A stretch of DNA of 64,000 nucleotides from Solihabitans fulvus. Lineage in GTDB: Bacteria; Actinomycetota; Actinomycetes; Mycobacteriales; Pseudonocardiaceae. The notes beneath the pieces are model-generated. The model was not told where the DNA came from, searched no databases, and worked only from the letters and a program-made list of their open reading frames with translations. The first letter of the stretch is position 1; every line of letters starts with the position of its first letter. Shown one piece after another: positions 9,620-21,472 of the stretch. Position numbers and translations under genes: made by a program. Location of the stretch: positions 178,982-242,981 of the forward strand of contig NZ_VUOB01000010.1 of the NCBI RefSeq assembly GCF_008386585.1, written 5' to 3'.

Positions 9620-10023
9620 CTCACCTGGCCGACACGAGCGTTCTCACCAGGCTCAAGGCCGCGCCGGTGCGGCAGGTCCTTGGTGAGCTCCTCAGCCAGC
9701 GTCGCGTGGGGCGCTGCGGCATGTCGGACCTGGAACTGGGTTTCTCCGCGCGAAACGCCGACGAGTGGGATCAGATCAATCGCGCGGTCAGACTGTTCCA
9801 GCAGGTGACCGTGCAGCCCGAGGACTACACCCGGGCGAGCGGTGTTCAGCGAGCGCTCGCCGAACACGGGCTCAAGGGCAGGAAGGTGCCCGATCTGCTC
9901 ATCGCCGCGGTCGCGGAGCGACACGCCCTCACGGTGCTCCACTACGACCGCGACTTCGAGCTCATCGCGGACATGACCGGGCAACAACACCAGTGGGTCG
10001 TCCCACGAGGCACGATCGACTGA
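9610..10023 (+). CDS. VapC-type PIN-domain ribonuclease toxin
   Basis: 137 residues, GTG start inside the antitoxin's last codons. PIN-domain acidic residues are all present: D8 (LADTSVL), E42 (SDLELGFSAR), D95 (KVPDLLIAA) and D113/D115 (HYDRDFELIA). Known VapC toxins cut tRNA or rRNA in a magnesium-dependent way; the target here cannot be predicted. The frame is open far upstream (to about 9016), but the start at 9610 fits the family length and the overlap with vapB. A bidirectional terminator follows 22 bases after the stop. Confidence 0.9.
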   Translation: MALTHLADTSVLTRLKAAPVRQVLGELLSQRRVGRCGMSDLELGFSARNADEWDQINRAVRLFQQVTVQPEDYTRASGVQRALAEHGLKGRKVPDLLIAAVAERHALTVLHYDRDFELIADMTGQQHQWVVPRGTID

Positions 10024-10045
10024 GCGACACACTCACGAAGATACG

Positions 10046-10085
10046 ACGAAGCGGCCGGCAGGGGGCACCCTGCCGGCCGCTTCGT
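10046..10085. terminator. bidirectional terminator between vapC and rplO
   Basis: A perfect 18-bp stem, ACGAAGCGGCCGGCAGGG (10046-10063) with CCCTGCCGGCCGCTTCGT (10068-10085) and loop GGCA, lies 22 bases after vapC and 10 bases after rplO, which converge on it. It should stop both and so ends the spc operon at rplO. Confidence 0.9.
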
Positions 10086-10095
10086 TGAACTAGCT

Positions 10096-10539
10096 TCAGA
10101 GCTTGGTGGTGGTCCCACCAGCGCCAGCGATCTTCTCCACCGCGCTGGAGGAGAAGGCGTTCGCCGTGATGTCGAGCTTGACGCCGGCGATGTCGCCGTT
10201 GCCGAGCACCTTCACGAGCTGGCCCTTGCGGACCGCGCCGGCCAGGACGAGGGCGGCGACGTCGATAGCGCCACCCTCCGGGAACAGGCGAACGATGTCG
10301 CCGACGTTCACGACCTGGTACTCGGTGCGGAACGGGTTCTTGAAGCCCTTGAGCTTCGGCAGCCGCATATGCAGCGGCATCTGCCCGCCCTCGAACCTCG
10401 GCGACACGTTCTTCCGCGCGCCGGTGCCCTTGGTACCACGACCAGCGGTCTTGCCCTTGGAGCCCTCACCACGACCAACGCGGGTCTTGGCGGTCTTCGA
10501 GCCAGGCGCCGGGCGCAGGTGGTGAATCTTGATGGTCAT
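10096..10539 (-). CDS. rplO: 50S ribosomal protein L15
   Basis: 147-residue early assembly protein of the large subunit. The N-terminus [33 protein letters not shown] is the glycine/lysine-rich extension that penetrates 23S rRNA; the globular part has [18 protein letters not shown] and a later [15 protein letters not shown] segment. The ATG overlaps the rpmD TGA (TGATG). It is the last gene of the spc operon before a strong terminator. Confidence 0.98.
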   Translation of the reverse strand: MTIKIHHLRPAPGSKTAKTRVGRGEGSKGKTAGRGTKGTGARKNVSPRFEGGQMPLHMRLPKLKGFKNPFRTEYQVVNVGDIVRLFPEGGAIDVAALVLAGAVRKGQLVKVLGNGDIAGVKLDITANAFSSSAVEKIAGAGGTTTKL

Positions 10540-10721
10540 CAGTTGACCTCCTCGACAGTCACCAGGTGCCGCACGGTGTGAATCAGACCGCGGACGACCG
10601 GAGTGTCCTCACGCACCACCGACTGGCGGATCTTGCGCAGACCGAGCGTCCTGAGCGAATCCCGGTGGTTCTGCTTGGTGCCGATGGTGCTCTTGATCTG
10701 GGTGACCTTGAACTGTGCCAT
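10539..10721 (-). CDS. rpmD: 50S ribosomal protein L30
   Basis: 60 residues, starting [28 protein letters not shown] and including [25 protein letters not shown], diagnostic of L30. The ATG at 10721 is preferred to the GTG three codons upstream, because it matches the family start and lies five bases after the rpsE stop. Confidence 0.97.
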   Translation of the reverse strand: MAQFKVTQIKSTIGTKQNHRDSLRTLGLRKIRQSVVREDTPVVRGLIHTVRHLVTVEEVN

Positions 10722-10726
10722 CGCGG

Positions 10727-11335
10727 TCACACCCCCTGCCCTGCGCGAGCGCGGAGCATGCCGGCGGGAGCAACGTCCTCGAGCGGCAGGCCACGGCGAG
10801 CAGCGACCTCCTCGGGCCGCTGAAGGCCCTTGAGCGCCGCCACGGTGGCCCGCACGATGTTGATGGCGTTGTCGCTACCCAGCGACTTGCTCAGCACGTC
10901 GTGCACCCCGGCGCACTCCAGCACGGCGCGAACCGCGCCACCGGCGATGACGCCGGTACCGGCGCTCGCCGGGCGGAGCAGCACGACGCCAGCGGCGTCC
11001 TCACCCTGAATCGGGTGCGGGATGGTGCCGGCGATCCTCGGCACGCGGAAGAAGCTCTTCTTGGCCTCTTCGACGCCCTTGGCGATGGCGGCCGGAACTT
11101 CCTTGGCCTTGCCGTAGCCGACACCGACCATGCCGTCGCCGTCACCGACGACGACCAGAGCGGTGAAGCTGAACCGACGACCGCCCTTGACGACCTTGGA
11201 GACGCGGTTGATAGCAACCACGCGCTCCAGGTTCAGGGTCTTCTCCTGGGCCGCCCCGCCGCGGCCACCGTCCCGGCGGTCGCGGCGCTCTCCGCGCTCG
11301 CCCCCTCCGCCTTCGCGACGCGTGCGTCCTGGCAT
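10727..11335 (-). CDS. rpsE: 30S ribosomal protein S5
   Basis: Decoding-fidelity protein of 202 residues. An arginine/glycine-rich N-terminal extension ([19 protein letters not shown]) precedes the double-stranded RNA-binding domain ([21 protein letters not shown]) and the C-terminal domain ([32 protein letters not shown]). The loop around VKGGRRFSF is where spectinomycin-resistance changes map in other species; it looks wild-type. It lies between rplR and rpmD in the spc order. Confidence 0.98.
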   Translation of the reverse strand: MPGRTRREGGGGERGERRDRRDGGRGGAAQEKTLNLERVVAINRVSKVVKGGRRFSFTALVVVGDGDGMVGVGYGKAKEVPAAIAKGVEEAKKSFFRVPRIAGTIPHPIQGEDAAGVVLLRPASAGTGVIAGGAVRAVLECAGVHDVLSKSLGSDNAINIVRATVAALKGLQRPEEVAARRGLPLEDVAPAGMLRARAGQGV

Positions 11336-11372
11336 CAGGCGTCCCTCTCAATTCCAGTGATGTGCATGTGTC

Positions 11373-11774
11373 TCAGAACTCCAGCCCAGCCTCGCGGGCG
11401 GCGTCCGCCAGGGCGGCGATCCGGCCGTGGTACTTGTTGCCGCCACGGTCGAACACGACCTTGCTGATGCCGGCGCCCTTGGCACGCGTGGCGGCCAACT
11501 CGCCGACCTTCGCTGCCTTGGCCTTCTTGTCGCCTTCCAGCGCCCGGACGTCTGCCTCCAGGCTGGAGGCCGACGCGAGGGTGTGCCCGGTCAGGTCGTC
11601 GATGATCTGCACGGTGATGTGCCGCGAGGACCTGTGCACGGCCAGGCGCGGACGCTCCTGGGTGCCATCGACCTTCTTGCGGAGGCGGAAGTGACGTCGG
11701 GTCTTGGCGACACGGCGCTTCGTGGAGATGTCCTTGCCCACCGGCTTGCGCTTCGTAGCAGTCGACTCGCTCAT
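11373..11774 (-). CDS. rplR: 50S ribosomal protein L18
   Basis: 5S rRNA-binding protein, 133 residues. It starts [26 protein letters not shown], and has [30 protein letters not shown] and the C-terminal [26 protein letters not shown]. An upstream in-frame extension exists, but this ATG fits family length and lies two bases after rplF. Confidence 0.97.
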   Translation of the reverse strand: MSESTATKRKPVGKDISTKRRVAKTRRHFRLRKKVDGTQERPRLAVHRSSRHITVQIIDDLTGHTLASASSLEADVRALEGDKKAKAAKVGELAATRAKGAGISKVVFDRGGNKYHGRIAALADAAREAGLEF

Positions 11775-11775
11775 G

Positions 11776-12315
11776 TCACTTACCCGTCTTTCCGACCTTG
11801 CGGCGGATCTTCTCGCCCGCGTAGCGGACACCCTTACCCTTGTACGGGTCGGGCTTGCGCAGCTTGCGGATGTTGGCCGAGATCTCGCCAACCTGCTGCT
11901 TGTCGATCCCCTGGACGGAGAACCGCGTGGGGTTCTCGACGACGAAGGTGATGCCCGAGGGGGCCTCGACCTTCACCGGGTGGCTGTAGCCCAGCGCGAA
12001 CTCAAGGTCAGAACCCTTGAGCTGCACGCGGTAGCCGACCCCGTGGATCTCGAGCTTCTTCTCGTAGCCCTGCGTGACGCCGACCACCATGTTGTGGACC
12101 AGCGTGCGGGACAACCCGTGCAGCGAGCGGTTGAGCCGCTCGTCGTTGGGCCGCTTCACCTCGAGCGTGCCGTCCTCGGCCCGCTCGACGGTGATGGGCT
12201 CAGCGACGGTGTGCGCGAGGGTGCCCTTGGGGCCCTTCACGCTCACCAGCTGACCGTCGATGGTCACCTCGACCCCGGCGGGGACAGTGATCGGCAACCT
12301 ACCAATGCGCGACAT
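11776..12315 (-). CDS. rplF: 50S ribosomal protein L6
   Basis: 179 residues with the two tandem L6 domains. Signatures: [17 protein letters not shown] at the start, [35 protein letters not shown] in the middle, and [25 protein letters not shown] at the C-terminus, the rRNA-binding end. It lies between rpsH and rplR. Confidence 0.98.
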   Translation of the reverse strand: MSRIGRLPITVPAGVEVTIDGQLVSVKGPKGTLAHTVAEPITVERAEDGTLEVKRPNDERLNRSLHGLSRTLVHNMVVGVTQGYEKKLEIHGVGYRVQLKGSDLEFALGYSHPVKVEAPSGITFVVENPTRFSVQGIDKQQVGEISANIRKLRKPDPYKGKGVRYAGEKIRRKVGKTGK

Positions 12316-12327
12316 GTCTAGCCCCCT

Positions 12328-12726
12328 CTACCAGACGTAGGCGAGAACTTCTCCGCCTACACCCTGCTTGCCGGCCTGCCGGTCGGTCAGCAGACCACCG
12401 GAGGTCGAGATGATGGCCACGCCAAGTCCGCCGAGCACCTTGGGCAGGTTCGTCGACTTCGCGTAGACCCGGAGACCGGGCTTGGACACGCGCCGAAGGC
12501 CCGCGATGCTGCGCTCCCGGTTCGGCCCGTACTTGAGCTCGACAACCAGGTTCTTGGCCACGTCGCCGTCCACGCTGCGGAAGCCAGCGATGTAGCCCTC
12601 GCGCTGGAGGATCTCGGCGATGTGCGCCTTCAACTTGGAGTGCGGCATCACGACCTCGTCGTGGTATGCCGAATTGGCGTTCCGCAGACGCGTCAACATG
12701 TCTGCGATCGGGTCGGTCATCGTCAT
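12328..12726 (-). CDS. rpsH: 30S ribosomal protein S8
   Basis: Primary 16S rRNA-binding protein, 132 residues, starting [23 protein letters not shown] and containing [18 protein letters not shown] and the C-terminal [26 protein letters not shown]. The ATG at 12726 is preferred to an upstream start because AAGGTTGACAAGGT precedes it. In other bacteria S8 represses the spc operon; no site for that was recognised here. A 127-base gap separates it from rpsN upstream. Confidence 0.97.
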   Translation of the reverse strand: MTMTDPIADMLTRLRNANSAYHDEVVMPHSKLKAHIAEILQREGYIAGFRSVDGDVAKNLVVELKYGPNRERSIAGLRRVSKPGLRVYAKSTNLPKVLGGLGVAIISTSGGLLTDRQAGKQGVGGEVLAYVW

Positions 12727-12853
12727 GGTGACCTTGTCAACCTTTCTCACTGCGGTTCCCCAGCCCAGGGTCCGAGACGGTCGTGGGCGGGCCTACAGCG
12801 AAGTGGGAAATCTGGCAGAAGCGGTCCAGCGGGTGATCAGCCTCGCGGCTGGG

Positions 12854-13039
12854 TCACCAGCTGGACTTGCTCACGCCCGGAAGCTCACCGCGGTGGGCCA
12901 TCTCGCGCAGGCAGATCCGGCACAGGCCGAACTTGCGGAACACCGAGTGCGGACGCCCGCAGCGCTGGCACCGGGTGTAGCCGCGCACCTTGAACTTCGG
13001 CTTACCGGCGGCCTTGTTGATCAACGCCTTCTTGGCCAC
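12854..13039 (-). CDS. rpsN: 30S ribosomal protein S14, zinc-binding form
   Basis: 61 residues, the short S14 type Z. The ribbon is [20 protein letters not shown] (C24, C27, C40, C43), followed by [18 protein letters not shown] zinc-free paralogue is expected elsewhere in the genome, as in other actinobacteria, but is not in this window. It lies one base after rplE. Confidence 0.98.
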   Translation of the reverse strand: MAKKALINKAAGKPKFKVRGYTRCQRCGRPHSVFRKFGLCRICLREMAHRGELPGVSKSSW

Positions 13040-13040
13040 G

Positions 13041-13604
13041 TCAGTTCTCCTTGAAAGGGAAGCCCAGCTGCTTGAGCAGCGCCCGGCCTTCCTCGTCGTT
13101 GGTGGCGGTGGTGACGACGGTGATGTCCATGCCGCGCGGACGGTCGATCGAGTCGGGGTCGATCTCGTGGAACATCGACTGCTCGTTCAGGCCGAACGTG
13201 TAGTTGCCGTTGCCGTCGAACTGCTTGGGCGACAGGCCGCGGAAGTCGCGGATACGCGGCAGCGCGATGGTCAGCAGGCGGTCCAGGAACTCCCACATCC
13301 GGTCGCCGCGCAGCGTGGCGCGCGCGCCGATCGGCATGCCCTCGCGGAGCTTGAACTGCGCGATGGACTTGCGGGCCTTGCGGACCTCGGGCCGCTGACC
13401 GGTGATCGTGGACAGGTCGCGGACCGCGCCCTCGATCAGCTTGCCGTCGCGGGCGGCGTCGCCGACACCCATGTTCACGACGACCTTCACGACACCCGGG
13501 ATCTGCATCGGGTTCGCGTACGAGAACTGCTTCTGCAGCTCCGCCGTGATCTCCGCGCGGTACCGGGTCTTGAGCCTGGGAAGGACCTTCTCAGTGCTGG
13601 TCAT
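13041..13604 (-). CDS. rplE: 50S ribosomal protein L5
   Basis: 5S rRNA-binding protein of the central protuberance, 187 residues. Family motifs: [59 protein letters not shown] and [20 protein letters not shown]. The end [10 protein letters not shown] is the usual actinobacterial C-terminus. It is two bases after rplX. Confidence 0.98.
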   Translation of the reverse strand: MTSTEKVLPRLKTRYRAEITAELQKQFSYANPMQIPGVVKVVVNMGVGDAARDGKLIEGAVRDLSTITGQRPEVRKARKSIAQFKLREGMPIGARATLRGDRMWEFLDRLLTIALPRIRDFRGLSPKQFDGNGNYTFGLNEQSMFHEIDPDSIDRPRGMDITVVTTATNDEEGRALLKQLGFPFKEN

Positions 13605-13606
13605 GA

Positions 13607-13921
13607 TCAGATGTCCTTCCCGTTGCGACGGGAAACGCGAACGCGGCGGCCCTCATCGTTGGTGCGGTAGCCAACCCTGGCCGGCTTGCCGTCGGAGTCG
13701 ACGACCATCACGTTGCTCACGTTGATGGGCGCCTCCTGGGTGACGATGCCACCCGACTGCGCGCCGCGCTGGGTCTGCGTGACCCGCGTGTGCTTCTTGA
13801 TCCGGCCAACGCCCTCGACCAGCACCTTGTTGGTGTCCGGGTAGGCCTGGATGACCTTGCCCTTGGCGCCCTTGTCCTTGCCGGCGATAACGACGACAGT
13901 GTCGCCCTTCTTCACCTTCAT
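13607..13921 (-). CDS. rplX: 50S ribosomal protein L24
   Basis: Assembly-initiator protein, 104 residues with a KOW motif at the N-terminus ([21 protein letters not shown]), then [19 protein letters not shown] and [18 protein letters not shown]. The ATG overlaps the rplN stop by one base (TGATG). Confidence 0.98.
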   Translation of the reverse strand: MKVKKGDTVVVIAGKDKGAKGKVIQAYPDTNKVLVEGVGRIKKHTRVTQTQRGAQSGGIVTQEAPINVSNVMVVDSDGKPARVGYRTNDEGRRVRVSRRNGKDI

Positions 13922-14289
13922 CAGAGCACCTCCGGCGCCAACGAGATGATCTTCATGAACTTCTTGTCGCGCAGTTCGCGGCCGACCGGCCCGAAGATGC
14001 GCGTGCCGCGCGGCTCGCTGTCGTTCTTGATCAGCACCGCTGCGTTCTCGTCGAACCGGATGTAGGAACCGTCCGGACGACGCTTCTCCTTGACCGTGCG
14101 GACGATGACGGCCTTGACCACATCGCCCTTCTTGACACCCGCACCCGGGATCGCCTGCTTGACAGTGGCGACGATGATGTCGCCAATGCCCGCGTAGCGC
14201 CGTCCCGAACCGCCGAGCACACGGATGCAGAGGATTTCCTTCGCACCGGTGTTGTCGGCGACGCGGAGTCGCGACTCCTGCTGGATCAC
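13921..14289 (-). CDS. rplN: 50S ribosomal protein L14
   Basis: 122 residues, the exact canonical length. It starts at a GTG (product [22 protein letters not shown]) with AGGAG just upstream, and has [16 protein letters not shown] and [32 protein letters not shown] longer in-frame extension exists but does not match the family. It is the first gene of the spc operon; the 108-base leader upstream contains two hairpins. Confidence 0.98.
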   Translation of the reverse strand: MIQQESRLRVADNTGAKEILCIRVLGGSGRRYAGIGDIIVATVKQAIPGAGVKKGDVVKAVIVRTVKEKRRPDGSYIRFDENAAVLIKNDSEPRGTRIFGPVGRELRDKKFMKIISLAPEVL

Positions 14290-14310
14290 TTCAACTCCTG
14301 ACCATCGATG

Positions 14311-14337
14311 GCCTGCCAGATTTCCGACCTGACAGGC
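14311..14337 (-). promoter_or_regulatory. hairpin in the rplN leader
   Basis: GCCTGCCAG (14311-14319) and CTGACAGGC (14329-14337) pair over 9 positions in the minus-strand RNA with one G-U pair, 22 bases before the rplN start. It may be a ribosomal-protein feedback site or simply a leader stem. Confidence 0.4.
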
Positions 14338-14359
14338 TCGGTCGCTTACACAGAAAGGC

Positions 14360-14385
14360 GGCAAGCGGCACGGAGGCCGCTTGCC
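14360..14385 (-). terminator. terminator-like hairpin after rpsQ
   Basis: GGCAAGCGGC (14360-14369) and GCCGCTTGCC (14376-14385) form a perfect 10-bp stem with a 6-base loop, 12 bases after the rpsQ stop, followed on the minus strand by GCCTTTCTG. It sits exactly at the S10/spc boundary. Confidence 0.7.
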
Positions 14386-14397
14386 AACCTTTCCAGC

Positions 14398-14676
14398 TTA
14401 CTTGGCCTTCTCGAGGATCTCGACCAGCCGCCAGCGCTTGGACGCCGACAGCGGACGGGTCTCCATCAGCAACACACGGTCGCCGACACCAGCGGTGTTG
14501 CCCTCGTCGTGCGCCTTCACCTTGGTGGTGCTGCGCAGGACCTTGGAGTACCGCGGGTGCTTCTTACGGTCTTCCAGCGCCACGACGATCGTCTTGTCCA
14601 TCTTGTCGGACACGACGAGGCCCTCGCGGACCTTGCGGTCGTTGCGGTTCACCGTCTCGTTCGTCTGCTCACTCAT
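14398..14676 (-). CDS. rpsQ: 30S ribosomal protein S17
   Basis: 92-residue primary rRNA-binding protein with OB fold. Motifs: [42 protein letters not shown] and [25 protein letters not shown] 15-residue hydrophilic N-terminal extension precedes it ([13 protein letters not shown]). The start overlaps the rpmC stop by four bases. It is the last gene of the S10 operon. Confidence 0.98.
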   Translation of the reverse strand: MSEQTNETVNRNDRKVREGLVVSDKMDKTIVVALEDRKKHPRYSKVLRSTTKVKAHDEGNTAGVGDRVLLMETRPLSASKRWRLVEILEKAK

Positions 14677-14921
14677 GCCGCACCCTCACCAGTGGAAACC
14701 GCATCGGGGGACACGGAAAGACCGAGCTCCCGCTCCCGCATCACGGTGTAGACCCGGGCGATGTCATGCCGGACCGTGCGCAGGCGCCGGTTGTTGTCGA
14801 GCTGACCGGTGGCCATCTGGAAGCGGAGGTTGAACAGCTCCTCCTTCGCCTCCCTCAGACGCAGCACCAGCTCTTCCTCGGTGAGCTCTCGCAGCTCAGA
14901 AGCGGTGGAACCCGCTGCCAT
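14673..14921 (-). CDS. rpmC: 50S ribosomal protein L29
   Basis: 82 residues, all helical. The core is [35 protein letters not shown] followed by [14 protein letters not shown]; a 12-residue tail ([12 protein letters not shown]) is an extra. L29 sits at the tunnel exit and helps bind trigger factor. Its ATG overlaps the rplP stop by one base. Confidence 0.97.
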   Translation of the reverse strand: MAAGSTASELRELTEEELVLRLREAKEELFNLRFQMATGQLDNNRRLRTVRHDIARVYTVMRERELGLSVSPDAVSTGEGAA

Positions 14922-15340
14922 CAGAACTCACCACCCTCACGCGTGACAATGCGGCACTTCATCGGGAGCTTGTGGATCGCGCGGCGCAGTGCCTCGCGGG
15001 CCACGGTCTCGTTCGGGAAGCTCATCTCGAACAGAACCCGTCCCGGCTTGACGTTGGCCACCCACCACTCCGGCGAACCCTTACCGGAACCCATGCGGGT
15101 CTCGGCAGGCTTCTTGGTCAGCGGGCGGTCGGGGAAAATGTTGATCCAGACCTTGCCGCCACGGCGGATGTGCCTGTTGATCGCGATACGAGCCGACTCG
15201 ATCTGTCGGTTCGTGACGTAGGCCGGCTCCAGAGCCTGGATGCCGAACTCGCCGAACGTCACCCTCGTGCCGCCCTTGGCAGCGCCCGAGCGACCCGGGT
15301 GGTGCTGCTTACGGTGCTTGACCCTCCGCGGGATGAGCAC
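14921..15340 (-). CDS. rplP: 50S ribosomal protein L16
   Basis: 139 residues near the A site and 5S rRNA. It starts at [22 protein letters not shown], with [40 protein letters not shown] and [20 protein letters not shown]. Three bases separate it from rpsC. Confidence 0.98.
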   Translation of the reverse strand: MLIPRRVKHRKQHHPGRSGAAKGGTRVTFGEFGIQALEPAYVTNRQIESARIAINRHIRRGGKVWINIFPDRPLTKKPAETRMGSGKGSPEWWVANVKPGRVLFEMSFPNETVAREALRRAIHKLPMKCRIVTREGGEF

Positions 15341-15343
15341 GAC

Positions 15344-16179
<836 letters not shown>

Positions 16180-16180
<1 letters not shown>

Positions 16181-16611
16181 TACCGGGCACTTCCCTTCGC
16201 GCTGGTCTTACGAGGCTTGCCGGCCGTCTTCTTCTCGGTCGGCCTCGACTCCACCTCGACCGTGATGTGGCTCGTGCGCTTGCGGATCCGGTACGCGCGG
16301 CCCTGGGCCCGCGGACGGAAACGCTTCAGCGTCGGACCCTCATCGACGTAGACCCGGCTCACCCAGAGGGTGTCGGGGTCGAGGGAGAGGTTGTTCTCGG
16401 CATTGGCCACGGCACTGGCGAGCACCTTCGCCACCGGACCGCTGGCGGCCTGCGGCGCGAACTGGAGCACGGCCAGGGCCTCGCTTGCGCTGCGGCCCCT
16501 GATGAGCTCGACCACGCGGCGCACCTTCATAGGCGTGTCGCGGACGTAGCGAGCCCGAGCCACGGCGCGCGGAAGCTCCTCCGCGCCGCTGGCGTCGTTA
16601 CGGGCGTTCAT
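16180..16611 (-). CDS. rplV: 50S ribosomal protein L22
   Basis: 143 residues. Core: [55 protein letters not shown], then the tunnel-loop region [23 protein letters not shown] (macrolide contact loop, no obvious insertion). A basic C-terminal tail ([19 protein letters not shown]) follows. It lies between rpsS and rpsC. Confidence 0.98.
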
Positions 16612-16655
16612 CGCTGCTACCCCTTGCTCTTGCTAGTTCTCGTCACTGGCCCGCT

Positions 16656-16937
16656 CTAGCGGCGGCGCGACTTGCGGTCATCCTTGATGTGGCCCTTGAA
16701 GGTGCGCGTCGGGGCGAATTCGCCCAGCTTGTGCCCCACCATGGCCTCGGACACGAACACCGGGACGTGCTTGCGGCCGTCGTGCACCGCGATGGTGTGC
16801 CCCAGCATGTCCGGAATGATCGTGGACCGACGGGACCACGTCTTGATGACGGTCTTCTTACCCGCCTCGTTCAGCACGTCCACCTTCTTGAGCAGGTGGT
16901 CGTCGACGAAGGGGCCCTTCTTAAGGCTGCGTGGCAT
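16656..16937 (-). CDS. rpsS: 30S ribosomal protein S19
   Basis: 93 residues, near-invariant: [16 protein letters not shown], then [51 protein letters not shown] and a short basic tail. It forms a complex with S13 in the small-subunit head. It follows rplB by 18 bases. Confidence 0.98.
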   Translation of the reverse strand: MPRSLKKGPFVDDHLLKKVDVLNEAGKKTVIKTWSRRSTIIPDMLGHTIAVHDGRKHVPVFVSEAMVGHKLGEFAPTRTFKGHIKDDRKSRRR

Positions 16938-16955
16938 CCTTCACTCCCTCCCTGC

Positions 16956-17789
16956 TCAGCGCTTCTTACCGGTGCGACGACGCCGGACGATGAGCTTGTC
17001 GCTTGGCTTGCGGCGGCGAGTACGACCCTCGGGCTTACCAGCCGGGTTCACCGGGTGGCGACCACCGGAGGTCTTACCCTCACCACCACCGTGCGGGTGG
17101 TCGACCGGGTTCATGGCGACACCACGCACGGTGGGCTTGCGGCCCTTCCAGCGCATGCGGCCGGCCTTGCCCCAGTTGATGTTGGAGTGGTCGGCGTTGC
17201 CGATCGCCCCGATCGTGGCCCGGCAGCGCACGTCCACGTTGCGGATCTCGCCCGAAGGCATCCGCAGCTGGGCGTACGGGCCGTCCTTGGCCACGAGCTG
17301 CACACTCACGCCGGCGGACCGCGCGATCTTGGCGCCGCCACCGGGGCGGAGCTCGATCGCGTGGATCACGGTGCCGACGGGGATGTTGCGCAGCGGCAAG
17401 TTGTTGCCCGGCTTGATGTCGGCCTTGGGGCCGTTCTCAACCATGTCGCCCTGGCGCAGCTTCTCCGGCGCGACGATGTAACGCTTCTCGCCGTCCAAGT
17501 AGTGCAGCAGTGCGATCCGCGCGGTGCGGTTCGGGTCGTACTCGATGTGCGCGACCTTGGCCGGCACGCCGTCCTTGTCGTTGCGGCGGAAGTCGATCAG
17601 GCGGTAAGCCCGCTTGTGACCGCCGCCCTTGTGCCGCGTCGTGATCTTGCCGTGCGCGTTGCGGCCGCCTCGGCCGTGCAGCGGACGGACCAGCGACTTC
17701 TCCGGCGTCGACCGAGTGATCTCGGCGAAGTCGGAGACACTTGAGCCGCGACGACCTGGCGTCGTCGGCTTGTACTTGCGGATGCCCAT
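16956..17789 (-). CDS. rplB: 50S ribosomal protein L2
   Basis: 277 residues, one of the most conserved ribosomal proteins, near the peptidyl-transferase centre. Motifs: [20 protein letters not shown], the SH3/OB region [18 protein letters not shown], and the conserved loop [18 protein letters not shown] with the functionally important histidine. The end is [17 protein letters not shown]. Confidence 0.98.
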   Translation of the reverse strand: MGIRKYKPTTPGRRGSSVSDFAEITRSTPEKSLVRPLHGRGGRNAHGKITTRHKGGGHKRAYRLIDFRRNDKDGVPAKVAHIEYDPNRTARIALLHYLDGEKRYIVAPEKLRQGDMVENGPKADIKPGNNLPLRNIPVGTVIHAIELRPGGGAKIARSAGVSVQLVAKDGPYAQLRMPSGEIRNVDVRCRATIGAIGNADHSNINWGKAGRMRWKGRKPTVRGVAMNPVDHPHGGGEGKTSGGRHPVNPAGKPEGRTRRRKPSDKLIVRRRRTGKKR

Positions 17790-17827
17790 CTCTGTAGCAG
17801 TCCCTCGTCGTCGGTGCGGCCGGTCGC

Positions 17828-18127
17828 TTACGCGGCCGGGCCGCCGAAGATCTCGATCGGCTTGCTCTCGGCGGACAGCGTCACGATTGCGCGCTTGGTG
17901 TCCTTGCGCTTGCCGTAGCCGGTCTTGGTGCGCTTCCGCTTGCCCTGGCGGTTGATCGTGTTAACACTCACGACCTTCACGCCGAAGACCTTCTCGACCG
18001 CGATCTTGATCTCGGTCTTGTTCGTGCCAGGCGCCACCACGAAGGTGTACTTGTTCTCCTCGAGCAGCCCGTAGGACTTCTCGGAGATCACTGGCGCGAG
18101 CAGAATGTCACGCGGGTCGGGGATCAC
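17828..18127 (-). CDS. rplW: 50S ribosomal protein L23
   Basis: 99 residues at the tunnel exit, docking site for signal recognition particle and trigger factor. Motifs: [49 protein letters not shown] and the basic arm [23 protein letters not shown]. Overlaps the end of rplD by four bases. Confidence 0.98.
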   Translation of the reverse strand: MIPDPRDILLAPVISEKSYGLLEENKYTFVVAPGTNKTEIKIAVEKVFGVKVVSVNTINRQGKRKRTKTGYGKRKDTKRAIVTLSAESKPIEIFGGPAA

Positions 18128-18807
18128 TTGACCTCCTCCTCAACCTCGCTGGAGCGCGCGGTCGCCTTCGCCGAGCGGCCACGGGCCGGGCCGGCGAGGA
18201 ACAGCTCAAGCGCATCCCTGGTGAACACCACGTCGTCGTTGACGAGCACGTCGTAGGTGTTGAGCTGGTCGACCGCGAGCACGTGCACCTCGGTGAGGTT
18301 GCGCACGCTGACCCAGCTGACCTCGTCAGCGCGGGACAGCACGAGGAGCACCTTGCGGGCCTCGGTCACGGTCTCCAGGATCTTGCGCGCCGACTTCGTC
18401 GACGGCTTCTCGCCCTCGACGAGGCCGGACAGCACGTGCAGCTGGCCGGCGCGGGCCCGGTCGGAGAGGGCACCGCGCAGGGCGGCGGCCTTCATCTTCT
18501 TCGGGGTCCGCTGGCTGTAGTCACGCGGCTGCGGGCCGTGCGAGATGCCACCACCGGCGAACTGCGGCGACCTGGTCGAGCCCTGACGGGCGCGGCCGGT
18601 GCCCTTCTGCCGGTAGGGCTTCTTGCCGCCACCGCGAACCTCGCCGCGGGTCTTCGTGCTGTGCGTGCCCTGGCGAGCCGCGGCCAGCTGGGCCGTGACG
18701 ACCTGGTGCATCAGCGCGATGTTCGCCTGGGTGTCGAACACCTCGGCGGGCAGCTCGACGGAGCCGTCGGTCTTGCCGTCCGGGGTGCGAACGTCAACCG
18801 TGGTCAT
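18124..18807 (-). CDS. rplD: 50S ribosomal protein L4
   Basis: 227 residues with the extended tunnel loop [42 protein letters not shown]. In other bacteria L4 autoregulates the S10 operon; no such leader could be identified here. A short acidic tail (SEVEEEVK) ends it. Its ATG overlaps the rplC stop by one base. Confidence 0.98.
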   Translation of the reverse strand: MTTVDVRTPDGKTDGSVELPAEVFDTQANIALMHQVVTAQLAAARQGTHSTKTRGEVRGGGKKPYRQKGTGRARQGSTRSPQFAGGGISHGPQPRDYSQRTPKKMKAAALRGALSDRARAGQLHVLSGLVEGEKPSTKSARKILETVTEARKVLLVLSRADEVSWVSVRNLTEVHVLAVDQLNTYDVLVNDDVVFTRDALELFLAGPARGRSAKATARSSEVEEEVK

Positions 18808-19457
18808 CAGGCACCGCCCTTCGCGGCCGACTTGACGAACACCAGACCGCCCTTTGGCCCGGGAATGGCGCCCTTGACCAGGATCAACCCGGCCTCGAGG
18901 TCCACCCGGTGCACGGTCAGGCTCTGCGTGGTCACGCGCTCGTGGCCCATGCGACCGGCCATCCGCACGCCCTTGAAGACGCGACCCGGGGTGGCACAGC
19001 CACCGATCGAGCCGGGCGAACGGTGCTTGCGCTGGGTGCCGTGGCTGGCGCTCAGACCCTTGAAGCCGTGACGCTTCATGACACCTGCGGTGCCCTTACC
19101 CTTGCTGGTGCCGACAACGTCGACCACAGCGCCGGCCTCGAACACCTCAGCGGTGACTTCCTGGCCGACCTCGTACTCGCCTGCGTCCGTGGTGCGCAGC
19201 TCCACCAAGTGGCGGCGAGGAGTCGCGCCAGCCTTGGTGAAGTGGCCCGTCACGGGCTTGTTGACCTTGCGCGGGTCAATCGCGCCGAAGGCCAACTGCA
19301 CGGCCGAGTAGCCGTCCTTCTCCTGGGTTCGAACCTGGGTAACCACATTCGGCTCAGCCTTCACGACGGTCACCGGAACGATCCGGTTGTTGTCGTCGAA
19401 GACCTGGGTCATGCCGAGCTTGGTACCCAGGATCCCCTTCATCTGCCTGTCAGACAT
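18807..19457 (-). CDS. rplC: 50S ribosomal protein L3
   Basis: 216 residues. Starts [32 protein letters not shown] and holds the conserved long loop [38 protein letters not shown] that reaches the peptidyl-transferase centre. The ATG at 19457 matches the family start; the frame is open upstream without homology. It is the second gene of the S10 operon. Confidence 0.98.
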   Translation of the reverse strand: MSDRQMKGILGTKLGMTQVFDDNNRIVPVTVVKAEPNVVTQVRTQEKDGYSAVQLAFGAIDPRKVNKPVTGHFTKAGATPRRHLVELRTTDAGEYEVGQEVTAEVFEAGAVVDVVGTSKGKGTAGVMKRHGFKGLSASHGTQRKHRSPGSIGGCATPGRVFKGVRMAGRMGHERVTTQSLTVHRVDLEAGLILVKGAIPGPKGGLVFVKSAAKGGA

Positions 19458-19509
19458 CGGTCTCGTTACTCTCCGCCCCAAAGGGAATCGAACACTGTGC
19501 GCCGCACGC

Positions 19510-19815
19510 TTACTGGATGTTGACGTCGACGCTCGCCGGCAGGTCGATGCGCATGAGCGCATCCACCGTCTTCGGCGTCGGGTCGAGGATGTCGATCAGA
19601 CGCTTGTGCGTGCGCATCTCGAAGTGCTCGCGCGAATCCTTGTACTTGTGCGGCGAGCGGATGACGCAGTAGACGTTCTTCTCGGTAGGCAGCGGCACCG
19701 GCCCGACGACCCGAGCGCCGGTGCGCGTCACGGTCTCGACGATCTTGCGCGCGGACGCGTCGATCGCCTCGTGGTCGTAGGCCTTGAGCCGGATGCGGAT
19801 CTTTTGTCCCGCCAT
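19510..19815 (-). CDS. rpsJ: 30S ribosomal protein S10 (NusE)
   Basis: 101 residues: [76 protein letters not shown] continues to the family end ASVDVNIQ. (Only landmark pieces are meant; KAYDHEAID and [14 protein letters not shown] are diagnostic.) It also links ribosome and NusG during coupled transcription-translation. It is the first gene of the S10 operon. Confidence 0.98.
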   Translation of the reverse strand: MAGQKIRIRLKAYDHEAIDASARKIVETVTRTGARVVGPVPLPTEKNVYCVIRSPHKYKDSREHFEMRTHKRLIDILDPTPKTVDALMRIDLPASVDVNIQ

Positions 19816-20140
19816 AATGGCTTGCCGTTCCTCTTCTCGTACCGCTGCGGTGCGGGTGCCTTGCGGGGGCCACTGGGGGACCCAGGCGCGCTCCGCCCCT
19901 GTTCAGATGTCACGGTGCCCGGTCCACGCGGTCGGGCGTGTCGCGCCCTGCGCACAAACCGGTCCCACAGCACTTGCCCCGTGGGATGAGTCTTGTGACC
20001 CGGTGCACCCTGACCCGACTCTCGCGAGCCGCTTCCCGCAACGAACTGTGGGTCCCAAACGGGATCAGGGCGCGGGCCGCTCGTGGTGGGGCGGCCGAGT
20101 CGAACACGACCGACCGCCCCACCGAGCAACCCGTTAAGGA
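19816..20140. other. leader region of the S10 operon
   Basis: 325 bases between rpsJ and the tuf terminator. The S10 promoter should be here, but no -35/-10 pair stood out. An inverted repeat, GTCCCAC (19962-19968) with GTGGGAT (19981-19987), is present. No open frame with coding character was seen. Confidence 0.5.
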
Positions 20141-20175
20141 TGCCACACCGGAGTGTGGCAGTCCAAATTGGGACT
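20141..20175 (-). terminator. tuf terminator, two tandem hairpins
   Basis: Downstream of tuf on the minus strand come AGTCC/GGACT (20160-20164 with 20171-20175) and then a perfect 8-bp stem TGCCACAC (20141-20148) with GTGTGGCA (20153-20160), followed by TCCTTAA. Together they end the rpsL-rpsG-fusA-tuf unit. Confidence 0.85.
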
Positions 20176-20191
20176 ACTTATTTGAGCGAGA

Positions 20192-21385
<1,194 letters not shown>

Positions 21386-21472
21386 TGGATTGTCCTCCTG
21401 GACTTCTTTTTCTTCCGCCGAGCCGACTAGGTGGTGCCGGACGACGACATGTCAGGGTCGATTGTGCGGACC

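Noticed and set aside
19816..20140. S10 operon promoter
   Set aside because: Several partial -35/-10 pairs such as TTGCGG or TTGGGA exist, but none has an acceptable partner at 16-18 bases.
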